A DNA stretch of 64,000 nucleotides from Roseiarcus sp963782255 (GTDB lineage: Bacteria; Pseudomonadota; Alphaproteobacteria; Rhizobiales; Beijerinckiaceae), in NCBI GenBank assembly GCA_963782255.1, contig CAWAIS010000001.1, forward strand, positions 4,588,001-4,652,000, given 5' to 3'. Each line of letters starts with the position of its first letter. Within the stretch, counting starts at the first letter, position 1. Shown piece after piece: positions 25,658 to 33,318 of this stretch. The position numbers and the translations under genes are program-made. The notes under the pieces were generated by a model. That model saw only the letters and a list, made by a program, of their open reading frames with translations. It was not told where the DNA came from and searched no databases.

Positions 25658-26533
25658 ATGTCCGACAAGCCCATCAACCCGCTGCGTCAGCGCATGATCG
25701 ACGACATGACGGCGCGTCGGTTCAAGGAGAAGGTGCAGAAGGACTACGTCCGGCACGTCAGGACCTTTACGGCCTTCCTGGGCCGGTCGCCCGATACGGC
25801 GACGAAGGAGGACCTTCGCCGCTTTCAGTTGCATCTGGCGCAGCAGCAGATCAGCCCAGGTTCGATCAACGCCGCCGTCACCGCGCTTCGGTTCTTCTTC
25901 ACCGTGACGCTCGAACGGCCAGACCTCGTTCGTCCTCTGACGATCGTGAACAAGCCGCGCAGGGCGCCGGTCGTGCTCAGCCAGGAAGAGGTCGCGCTCC
26001 TGCTCGAAGCCGCGCCGGGCCTGAAGTACAAGGCCGCGCTCAGCGTCGCCTACGGCGCGGGCCTGCGCGTGTCCGAGGTCGCGCACCTGAAGGTGTCCGA
26101 CATCGACAGCCAGCGCATGACGCTTCGGGTCGAGCAGGGCAAAGGGCAGCGGGACCGTTATGTGATGCTGTCGCCGCAACTGCTCGAACTGTTGCGCGCA
26201 TGGTGGAAGGCGGCGCGGCCGCGGGCCTGGCTGTTCCCCGGCCAAAACCCGGTCAACCCGATCACCGCCCGTCAGCTCAATCGCGCCGTCACCGCCGCCA
26301 AAGACCTGGCCGGCATCTCCAAGCGCGTGTCGCCGCATACGCTGCGGCACAGCTTCGCCACCCATCTGCTCGAGCAGGACGTCGACATTCGGGTGATCCA
26401 GGTGTTGCTCGGCCACGCCAAGCTCGAGACGACCGCGCTCTACACCCAGGTCGCGGTCAACACGATCCGCGACGTCAAGAGCCCGCTCGAGCGGCTCGGC
26501 GTCAACCTGGCGAAGCGAAAGCCGGCCGACTGA
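25658..26533 (+). CDS. Tyrosine recombinase of IS91-type element (copy 1)
   Basis: A 291-residue XerC/D-like integrase. It has an N-terminal SAM-like core-binding domain (YVRHVRTFTAFLGRSPDTATKEDLRRFQ). The catalytic residues lie in AYGAGLRVSEVAHLKVSD (first Arg), SPHTLRHSFATHLLE (His-x-x-Arg), VLLGHAKLETTALYTQV (His and nucleophile Tyr). Its start is 10 bases before the HUH transposase ORF of the same element when measured from its stop. It may resolve or circularise the element; its exact role in IS91 transposition is not established. The frame is intact. Confidence 0.93.
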   Translation: MSDKPINPLRQRMIDDMTARRFKEKVQKDYVRHVRTFTAFLGRSPDTATKEDLRRFQLHLAQQQISPGSINAAVTALRFFFTVTLERPDLVRPLTIVNKPRRAPVVLSQEEVALLLEAAPGLKYKAALSVAYGAGLRVSEVAHLKVSDIDSQRMTLRVEQGKGQRDRYVMLSPQLLELLRAWWKAARPRAWLFPGQNPVNPITARQLNRAVTAAKDLAGISKRVSPHTLRHSFATHLLEQDVDIRVIQVLLGHAKLETTALYTQVAVNTIRDVKSPLERLGVNLAKRKPAD

Positions 26534-27535
26534 CCGCGGCCGCATGGCGCGGCCACCGGGTCACCACCTGGAGGTCGCCGACGTCTTTCGCGCCCACGGG
26601 GCGGCGTGGCGAATGGCCAACGCCGGTCACGTGAGCCTCGACCAGTTGAAGGTCATGTCGGCGATCGAGACCTGTCGCACAGCCGCGCTCGGCGGACACG
26701 TCGAGCGCTGCGAGGACTGTGCGCACGAACGGATCTCCTACAATTCCTGCCGCAATCGCCACTGCCCGAAGTGCCAGGCGGCCGCGGCGAGGGAATGGCT
26801 CGAAGACCGCGAGGCCGAACTCCTGCCGGTTCCCTATTACCACGTCGTCTTCACCCTGCCGGCGTCGATCGGCGCCGTCGCGTTCCAGAACAAGTCCCCC
26901 GTCTACGACCTCCTGTTCAGGACCGCCGCCCAGACGCTGACCACGATCGCGGCCGACCCGAAGCATCTGGGCGCGCGCATCGGCCTGACCGCCGTACTGC
27001 ACACCTGGGGCTCGGCGCTGACCCACCATCCGCACGTCCACGTCATCGTTCCCGGCGGCGGCCTGTCGCTGGACGGATCGCGCTGGATCGCCTGCAAGCC
27101 CGGCTTCTTCCTGCCCGTGCGGATGCTGTCGCGTCTCTTCCGCCGGCTCTTCCTCGAAGGGCTCGCAGCCCTGCATGCGGCCGGACGCCTCGTCTTCCTC
27201 GGCGACCTCGCGCGGCTCGCCGACAAAGCCGCCTTCGACGCCGTCCTCGCGCCGCTGCGCCGATCGGAATGGATCGTCTATGCCAAGAGGCCGTTCGCCG
27301 GGCCGAAGGCCGTGCTCGCCTATCTCGCCCGCTACACCCACCGCGTCGCGATCTCGAACTCCAGGCTCATGGAGCTGGACGACAAGGGCGTCACATTCAA
27401 GTGGAAGGACTATCGGGTCGAAGGCCGCGACCGGTTCAAGACCATGACGCTCGCGGCCCACGAGTTCATCCGCCGCTTTCTCCTGCACGTGCTGCCGAGC
27501 GGCTTCCACCGCATCCGACATATGTGGACGGCCTC

Positions 27536-27786
27536 TTGGCAAGTGGTTTTCGACGCTCTGATCGCTTTGGTCGGCTGCGGTCATATGTCCGGCCTGTTGG
27601 TGCGGTATAGGACCGCTGGCCCTGATGATATTCGACAGTCCTGGTCCCTATCACTACGGCGAGCTCGGGGCTCGTGGCGGATGTCAGGGTGTCCTGGGCT
27701 TTCGTTGCGACCGTGTCGTTCATCACGTCGTTGCGCTTGCCAATCTCTTCGAAACTGAAACGTCTATCTTGGAGAGCTCTTTGTCG
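27536..27786 (-). ncRNA. Probable bridge-RNA region of the IS110-type element
   Basis: This 251-bp stretch lies between the transposase stop and the left inverted repeat and holds no convincing ORF. In IS110-family elements the long non-coding end encodes a structured bridge RNA with loops that pair to the donor and target DNA. In the IS1111 subgroup that end is the one downstream of the transposase, as here. The RNA itself is inferred, and its loops were not folded. Confidence 0.45.
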
Positions 27787-28812
27787 TCAGGCCTTCGTGT
27801 AAAGTTCGGTTCGGAAGGCTTCGCCGGTCGACATCATCGCCCAGGCGATTCTGGCCAGCTTGTTGGCCAGGGCGACGGCGACGACGCGCTCGGGCTTCCT
27901 GGCCCTCATGGCGACGATCCATTCGGCCAGGGCGCCTTTGTATTTATGGGCCACGCGCAAAACCGACGTGCATCCCACGACCAGCATCTTGCGCAAATAC
28001 CGGTTACCCTTTTTGGTGATAGCGCCGAGCTTGTCCTTGCCGCCGCTCGAGTGCTGGCTCGGAGTAATGCCCAGAGACGCGCTGAAATCGCTTCCCGACC
28101 TGAAGACGCTGGGATCGGGATTGAAAGCGACCATCGCTGATGCGATCAGCGGGCCGAAGGCGGGGATCTCGTCCAGCAACCGGCTCGTTTGGTTCTTGCC
28201 GCTCGCCCGGGCGATCGTCTTCTCCAGATCGTCGATCTTTTCGTCGAGGCCGTCGCTGTGCGAAGCCAGCATCGCGGTTGCTTGCTTGGCCTCTTCGGGA
28301 AGGGTCTCGTCGGCTTGCGCGAGCGCCAGCAATTCCTTGACCCGGTGGATGCCCTTGGGCGCGATCAAGCCGAACTCCGAGAGATGACCGCGCAGCGCAT
28401 TGACGGTCATGGTTCGCTGCTTGACCAGCAATTCCCGAGTCTTGTGCAGCATCAGCACGGCTTGCTGATCCGCGCTCTTGATCGGCACGAACCGCATCTC
28501 GGGCCGCGACATGGCCTCGCAGATCGCAGCCGCGTCGTTCGCATCGTTCTTGCCGCGCTTGACGTAGGGTTTCGTGTAAGCAGGAGGAATCAAGACCACT
28601 TCGTGCCCCAACGCCCGGATCTCCCGCGCCCAGTAATGGGACGATCCACAAGCCTCCATCCCGACGCGGCAGGGCGCCGCTTGGGCGAAGAAAGCAAGCA
28701 CCTTACCTCGGCTCAATTTGCGCGTAACCGCAGGCGCACCCTCGCGCTCGATTGCATGCACCTGGAAAAAGTTCTTCGCCAGGTCGATCCCAATCCTGAT
28801 AAAGGTCTTCAT
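27787..28812 (-). CDS. IS110-family (IS1111 subgroup) DEDD transposase
   Basis: A 341-residue protein. The N-terminal RuvC-like DEDD domain has IRIGIDLAKNFFQVHAIE (first Asp), CRVGMEACGSSHYWAREI (Glu), and PYVKRGKNDANDAAAICEA (last Asps). The C-terminal Tnp_20 domain has LLDEIPAFGPLIASAMVAF, a Ser-containing region (GSDFSASLGITPSQHSSGGK, the usual place of the catalytic serine) and ITKKGNRYLRKMLV. The start at 28812 matches the family; the longer frame runs out into IS91 DNA. It appears intact. Confidence 0.95.
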   Translation of the reverse strand: MKTFIRIGIDLAKNFFQVHAIEREGAPAVTRKLSRGKVLAFFAQAAPCRVGMEACGSSHYWAREIRALGHEVVLIPPAYTKPYVKRGKNDANDAAAICEAMSRPEMRFVPIKSADQQAVLMLHKTRELLVKQRTMTVNALRGHLSEFGLIAPKGIHRVKELLALAQADETLPEEAKQATAMLASHSDGLDEKIDDLEKTIARASGKNQTSRLLDEIPAFGPLIASAMVAFNPDPSVFRSGSDFSASLGITPSQHSSGGKDKLGAITKKGNRYLRKMLVVGCTSVLRVAHKYKGALAEWIVAMRARKPERVVAVALANKLARIAWAMMSTGEAFRTELYTKA

Positions 28813-29676
28813 GGACGGCTTCCCTATCCGCGACCTGCACCGGTCACGCCTTGGCACTTGATGCCGTTCGGGTGAGGCCGTCCACATCATCACTACGGCC
28901 TCTTCGCCGGCGCGGTCCGAGCCAGCAACATCGAGCGCGTCCGCCAGGCGCTCGCCGCGCCCGAGGCTGCACCCGAGGGCTCGCACGCCGAGACCGACGG
29001 CCAGGCCGAAGCCGTTTCGCCGGCGCGGCGCTGCCCCTGCTGCGGCGGCCGGATGATCATTGTCGAGACGTTCGAAGGGCCGCGCCCCGCGCGATCGCCT
29101 TCCCCAAGCCGGATCAGGATCGACACGTCATGACCGACGCCGCGCGTCCCGCCTCGCAGCGCCGCTTCCCCTCGCCTCCAGCCGCACGCCGGAGCAGGAA
29201 CGCGACGTCCTCCCGACGTCCGCACAGGCTCTCCAGCCGCCGAGCCCATCCCCGTCGCCCTCATCCGCGCCCGACAAGAAGCCCGTCGTCTCGGCTCCCG
29301 ACGATGAAACCGACCGCCTTCCGCCACCGCCCCCAAATCGGCGATCCGACCGCGATCCTCAAATCCCCATAGGCCGCGCTCGGTCAAACAGCGCCCTTCC
29401 TCCCCGCGGTTTCCTCCTTACGAGGCTTTCAAACGCCGGCCCCCGCGTCTCGCACGACCGTCCGAAAGGGCCGGCGTCTGAAACCCTTCAGTGAAGCTGC
29501 CGTCGCGGATCGTGGCGAGGAATGGCTCAAATGTGCGCGTCAGCGGACGTTGCCTCAAGGCACAGACTCCGCCCGAAGCGGGCGTTCCGGAACACCGGCA
29601 TCGGCACCCCAATCGGCATCACGGTGACAGTTTACGCAATCCCCACCTGCCGCTCCAGCTTATCCTGGCGCTTGGT

Positions 29677-31938
29677 TCACCGCACGACCGTGAGGCGCAC
29701 CTCTTCGATTGGTTTGGCGGGCCGCGTTTCATCGGGAGCACGACTGCCCGACGCGACGGCGAAAAAACCATAGTCGGGCATCACCGTCTCAAGCTCCTGC
29801 CAGTAGGAGGCGTAGCTTGGTGAGTCCGGTTTGATGAAACCGAGTTGCGGCGTCGCTTCTTCTATTCGCTTCAGCACTATTGGGGCGCTCACGGGGGTGA
29901 ATTGCACGCCTCCAGGATTGGATAACGTCATGATCAGACCACGGGCGGACCTGTCTCCCTCAGGCCGCGACACCATGATGACACGGATGGCGCCCCTCTC
30001 CACCGTCACCAAACTCATGTACGGCTTTCCGTCCGGAATATAAATTCGTCCGCGCTGCGTGTACCCCGCGTCGACGCGACCCTGTTCTTCAAAAATGAGG
30101 CACGATTCCGTGTCCTCCCAGTGAATCGCCACGATGTAGGCGTTAATGACGCCGTTCGAAGAAAAGGCTGGCCTCAAACAGAGATATCTGCCTTCGAGCC
30201 CGGTGATATTCGCGTGCGTATACCCGCCGAGGGTTTGCGCGGCATCGGCGCGTGGCGCTACTCCGATCTTGCCGATCGTGGCGAGCGCATGGAACTCTGG
30301 AAGAATGGGATAGGGCGTGTGGGCAACTCGCTCCGCGACATCCCTGCGCGCGCGCTCAGATTCCCGGAAAGCCGCCAGAACCATTGCCCCGATCACCGCG
30401 CCGATCAGGCCCGTGTTGACGACGATGATCGCCCTGGCGTGCTCCGGATGCTCGTAGAACTGCGCCAGCAAGGTCTCCGAAAGCAGCGAGGCGAGAACGA
30501 AGCCCGCCGCGCCACAGGCAAATCCGTTTGCGATCGCCGCAACGATTGAAACCCGCGGCCAGCTCCACTCGAGGGACCCGAGATAGGAACACAGAAGGCC
30601 GAGCGAAAGGGTGCAAGTGAATGGCACGATGACGCCAGGCCAACGTTGAGTGAACTGCGTAATCACATCATGGAAGCCGGAGCTGCCGCTCTGAAGCAGG
30701 GCGGGCAGGAGAGGTATCGCTATACGCAGCACGACAGAGAGTCCGGCGACGATAAGTCCAGCAAGAAACAGTTCGGCAAATGGAGGAAATGCGGAGCCGC
30801 TATTCTCCCTGCGCTCAATGAAGCGCTGAGCGACGAGGATCGAGCCCATGACGGCGAAGCCGATCGAGACGGCGAAGGTGATGGCGATGCTGAGGACCAT
30901 GCCGCCTCCAATCGGCTTCGCGCCGGGCGTCCTCGTCATGATGAGCATGGTCAACAGCATGACCGCAGCGATCGTCATCGCCCATTTATCAAGCCCGAAG
31001 CTGGGCATCGGATGCGAGGGATCAAATCCCATGTTTGAAAGTCTATGGCGCCGTCCGACAGCCGTCCGGTCGCAATAAAGGACGTACCGCGCGATCAGGC
31101 TGCAGATTAGGTTGGACTCGTCGGTAATGGCCCGGCTGAGTCCATTTGCCTCTTTTGCGGGCTGGCTGGTTGACTGTTTGGCCGCGAAATAAGCAATGCC
31201 CGCCTGAATTAATTCTTCGAAGCCCTCCTCGGCCCGGGTCGCGATCGTCTCGCTAAGCTGCATGATGGCGGCGTAGGCCGATCGCGCGTGCGGGCCCGCG
31301 GGAAAGGCAAGTTCCGTCCCGCTATTCTTAGGAGCGATGAACAAACAATACAACCCGACTGTTCTGGTGAATCGGGCCTCGAGCGACGAGTCTCGCGCGA
31401 ATCTCAGCGCCTGCACGCCAATGTTCTCCGAGACGAATTTCCTGATCTGCTCCCGGAGCTCACCATTCTTGGGCAAGAAGCTGGTTTGGGTGAGCTCGAG
31501 CGCGATTCGGTCGGCCTCGCGCGGTATAGCCGCCAGGCTCACGCAGAATGATCGGGCCGCTCCGTCGATTCGATCAACCGTCGGGAATTGTGAAGCAACC
31601 ACAATGATAAGCGCGGCAAAGATCGGCTTGTATTGTTCGATCTCGCCATGTCCCTCAAGTTTAAATTGGAGAATTACGAACTGACCTAGGCCGACGCTTC
31701 CCTGGCTGATCGCAATGGCGACAACAAGCCAAAGCGCAAGGATCAGCGCATAATAGAAAATCACGCCAACGAAGAACAACGCGAACGTCGTTCCAGACCT
31801 ATTGGTAGGCGGAGAGTTGAATCGAACCCACGCAACTACGAACAAGAGGGACGCAGGAACGATCCACTCACTATATTGAATTGCCTGTTCGGCGAATAGC
31901 CGGACCTCAACATTTGGCCCATCAAGGAATTGTTCCAC
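29677..31938 (-). CDS. Large polytopic membrane protein of unknown function
   Basis: A 753-residue protein. Two or three membrane segments lie at about residues 24-118, then a soluble helical part (120-310), then about six more segments at 319-335, 346-370, 387-412, 434-454, 463-487 and 503-524. The soluble C-terminal domain of about 200 residues has GRYLCLRPAFSSNGVINAYI, a CLIFEEQGRVDAGY stretch and RIYIPDGKPYMSLVTVERGA. The family is not recognised. That C-terminal part recalls ligand-sensing domains attached to some Hyphomicrobiales regulators, from memory only. The GTG start has GGAGG about six bases upstream. It lies between the two IS91 copies. Confidence 0.8.
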   Translation of the reverse strand: MEQFLDGPNVEVRLFAEQAIQYSEWIVPASLLFVVAWVRFNSPPTNRSGTTFALFFVGVIFYYALILALWLVVAIAISQGSVGLGQFVILQFKLEGHGEIEQYKPIFAALIIVVASQFPTVDRIDGAARSFCVSLAAIPREADRIALELTQTSFLPKNGELREQIRKFVSENIGVQALRFARDSSLEARFTRTVGLYCLFIAPKNSGTELAFPAGPHARSAYAAIMQLSETIATRAEEGFEELIQAGIAYFAAKQSTSQPAKEANGLSRAITDESNLICSLIARYVLYCDRTAVGRRHRLSNMGFDPSHPMPSFGLDKWAMTIAAVMLLTMLIMTRTPGAKPIGGGMVLSIAITFAVSIGFAVMGSILVAQRFIERRENSGSAFPPFAELFLAGLIVAGLSVVLRIAIPLLPALLQSGSSGFHDVITQFTQRWPGVIVPFTCTLSLGLLCSYLGSLEWSWPRVSIVAAIANGFACGAAGFVLASLLSETLLAQFYEHPEHARAIIVVNTGLIGAVIGAMVLAAFRESERARRDVAERVAHTPYPILPEFHALATIGKIGVAPRADAAQTLGGYTHANITGLEGRYLCLRPAFSSNGVINAYIVAIHWEDTESCLIFEEQGRVDAGYTQRGRIYIPDGKPYMSLVTVERGAIRVIMVSRPEGDRSARGLIMTLSNPGGVQFTPVSAPIVLKRIEEATPQLGFIKPDSPSYASYWQELETVMPDYGFFAVASGSRAPDETRPAKPIEEVRLTVVR

Positions 31939-31996
31939 CGCACCCTCCCGAGTCGACGGGAATCGCCTCAGTAATCAAAATGCTCTCACATACCGC

Positions 31997-32032
31997 TGGC
32001 CAGCTCACAATTGGTGGCCAGCTCAGAATTGG
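31997..32032. repeat. Tandem 18-bp direct repeat upstream of the 753-aa gene
   Basis: TGGCCAGCTCACAATTGG (31997-32014) is followed at once by TGGCCAGCTCAGAATTGG (32015-32032), with one mismatch. It lies about 60 bases upstream of the GTG at 31938. It could be a pair of regulator sites or the multiple-repeat end of a lost IS21-type element, whose ends often carry such GGCCAGC repeats. Confidence 0.6.
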
Positions 32033-32289
32033 TTTACCGTGCGCTTTAAGGTAGGGATATGCCAAATTCAGTAACCGGGCTGTGAGCTAAATCACACCCT
32101 GGCAAGCCATATGCTCCGACGTTACGGCGGTGCTCGTCCCCGACGTACGTGCGACGGGGCCATCCGAGCTAACGCATACTGCAGCGGATGTCGGATCGGT
32201 AGGCGGTAATTAGATCACATTGCTGGCGCCTTGGGTCATTTAGGCCTATTCTCCGCAACGCCCCAACGGATACTCCCCACGGCACGGCC
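32033..32289. other. Intergenic, lower-GC stretch
   Basis: About 257 bases without a credible ORF. It separates the tandem repeat from the gene-fragment zone that starts at 32290. It may include the promoter of the 753-residue protein gene, but no clear -35/-10 pair could be chosen. Confidence 0.4.
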
Positions 32290-32406
32290 TCAAGCTGTGG
32301 GCTCACTGCGCCGCCACGCCACCTTCACCAGCCGGTAGACGATCGCGTCGAGCAGGGCCTGGAACGAGGCGTCGACGATGTTGGCCGACAGTCCGACCAT
32401 CGAGCG
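32290..32406 (-). pseudogene. Fragment resembling the C-terminus of citramalate synthase (CimA/LeuA family)
   Basis: Read on the minus strand, the frame gives MVGLSANIVDASFQALLDAI and then VYRLVKVAWRRSEPTA, followed by TGA at 32290-32292. The VGVS-NI-(D/E)AS-QAL-D-I-YKL pattern is the conserved tail of CimA and related synthases. No other part of such a gene is nearby. It is joined to an hsdR-like start, so it is debris of a recombination. Confidence 0.55.
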
Positions 32407-32431
32407 GGTCTCCGCCCCGTCGCCGCGAGCG

Positions 32432-32470
32432 CGGGTCGATCAGCTCGGCGCGGGTCTCGGCCTCGTTCAC
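32432..32470 (-). pseudogene. HsdR-like N-terminal fragment (13 codons)
   Basis: GTG at 32470 opens VNEAETRAELIDP, the characteristic start of type I restriction R subunits (MNEAETRAEYIDPALKAAGW in intact genes, from memory). After the Pro the match stops and the DNA runs into the CimA-like tail. It is upstream-adjacent to an HsdS-like fragment, as hsdR is to hsdS in intact systems. Confidence 0.5.
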
Positions 32471-32494
32471 GCTCGTCGCCTCGCCCCCTGCGCC

Positions 32495-32652
32495 GTCATG
32501 GCCGGGCTTGTCCCGGCCATCCACGCGCTTCCGCTGCGCCGGTCGCCGGGCAGTTCGCACGCCAATGCAACGCGGGACTGCCGTATTCGCGTGGACTTCG
32601 CTGTCCTGGGCGGCGGCGCCCCGTGGATGGCCGGGACAAGCCCGGCCATGAC
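32495..32652. repeat. Perfect 31-bp inverted repeat (MAGLVPAIH-type element)
   Basis: The arms at 32495-32525 and 32622-32652 are exact complements: GTCATGGCCGGGCTTGTCCC, continuing GGCCATCCACG, and its mirror. Both arms are themselves palindromic around GGCCGGGCTTGTCCCGGCC. Translated, each reads MAGLVPAIH, a hallmark of a repeat spread through Hyphomicrobiales genomes. The 96-base centre carries no gene. Confidence 0.85.
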
Positions 32653-32669
32653 GGGTGGAGGGCTCGCAA

Positions 32670-32900
32670 CTGACCCGGAAAGGCTTGATGGAGGAGGGAT
32701 TGTTTCAGTTCGTCGAGGGCGCCGAGCTTGCGGCGATTGAGGTCGCGCAGGCTGAAGTCCTGTTCAGGAAAACCTTCGATCGCCGAAACCGCCTCTTCCT
32801 GCACAGTGCGTGGCGGAACGGGTATGAGCAGCAAAGCGAAGATCGCCTGGTTAAGGCTCTTGACGTTCGTGCCCGCGCCGCCCGCGATGCGGACGCTGTC
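32670..32900 (-). pseudogene. HsdS-like C-terminal fragment (type I restriction specificity subunit)
   Basis: The minus-strand frame reads SLNQAIFALLLIPVPPRTVQ and later LDELKQSLLHQAFPGQL. The N-x-x-F-A-x-x-P-x-P-P-x-x-x-Q segment followed by ALDELKxSLLxxAFxGxL is the usual end of the second conserved region of HsdS. No N-terminal recognition domain and no hsdM gene lie nearby. It is a remnant. Confidence 0.7.
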
Positions 32901-32930
32901 ACCTGCGTGCGGAAAGCGGTTCAGCATCGG

Positions 32931-33318
32931 TAATCAGATCGCCAACGGGTCAAGCGTCCGTGGCGGCCGTCTGGACCCCGCTTCCGGGGGTGACAAGGTG
33001 GAGCAACATCGACTGCACCGCCGTTGACGGTACCGGACCCGGAGTCACCTCGTCCCAACGGCAGAACCTGGCGCCCTCCTGCCGTACCTCGGTGAGCGGG
33101 AAGGACGGCAAAGGGACGCTGACGAGACGATCGTCGAGACGTTTCTGCAACGCCCGCTTCTTGCGCATTGCCGTCGTCGAGATACGCGATATCGAAGGCC
33201 CCCGCAGCTACTGATCCAACCGCCTTGCCGCGACAGGGGCGCTCTCGGCATCTTGGTCGTCCGGTCTACCTCAAAGCACATCCTACGCTCCCGAATCCAC
33301 CCACCCGTCGTGCGGGGC
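32931..33318. other. Intergenic debris downstream of kup
   Basis: About 388 bases between the HsdS-like fragment and the kup stop. It contains a second, shorter copy of the GGACCCCGC/CGGGGGTGAC hairpin repeat (about 32971-32994), related to 1853-1881. Short minus-strand frames exist, but none shows a recognisable family. Confidence 0.45.

Larger units (their letters stand above)
27521..28890 (-). mobile_element. IS110/IS1111-type element inside IS91 copy 1
   Basis: Comparison with IS91 copy 2 fixes the edges: copy 1 leaves the shared text after GCATCCGACA and returns with CACTACGG, so CA is duplicated. Length is about 1370 bp. The sub-terminal inverted repeats ATGTGGACGGCCTC (27522-27535) and GAGGCCGTCCACAT (28874-28887) are perfect over 14 bp. 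Such repeats, and a long non-coding end downstream of the transposase, are features of the IS1111 subgroup. Confidence 0.9.
26544..29133 (+). pseudogene. IS91-family HUH transposase, copy 1, interrupted
   Basis: The N-terminal part (26544-27520) has the zinc-binding region (ERCEDCAHERISYNSCRNRH, then CPKCQ), the HUH motif HHPHVHVIVPGG and YLARYTHRVAISN with candidate nucleophile Tyr. The reading frame then runs into the IS110-type element. After 28890 the transposase frame resumes at HYGLFAGAVRASNIERVRQA and reaches the CPCCGGRMIIVE motif and a TGA at 29131-29133. If joined, it would give 405 residues. Unlike copy 2, it retains the CGA codon where copy 2 has TGA. Confidence 0.9.
25540..29492 (+). 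mobile_element. IS91-type element copy 1, split by an IS110-type insertion
   Basis: Shares about 2.58 kb of nearly identical sequence with 35589-38169. The shared text starts at GGACTAAACCGCTCGCGCGGT and ends at GAAACCCTTCAGT. It encodes a tyrosine recombinase and an HUH transposase in the same order. A hairpin (ATGGGGTTCAACCCCAT, 25620-25636) precedes the first gene. The 1370-bp insertion at 27521-28890 interrupts the transposase gene near its 3' end. Confidence 0.92.

Noticed and set aside
29060..29494. Frames after the end of the IS91 transposase
   Set aside because: They lie in the non-coding right end of the element, are repeated in copy 2 and read as Pro/Ser/Arg-rich text with no domain.
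33045..33281. Minus-strand frame of 78 codons downstream of kup
   Set aside because: Arg/Ser-rich, no family and no ribosome site. Treated as non-coding debris.
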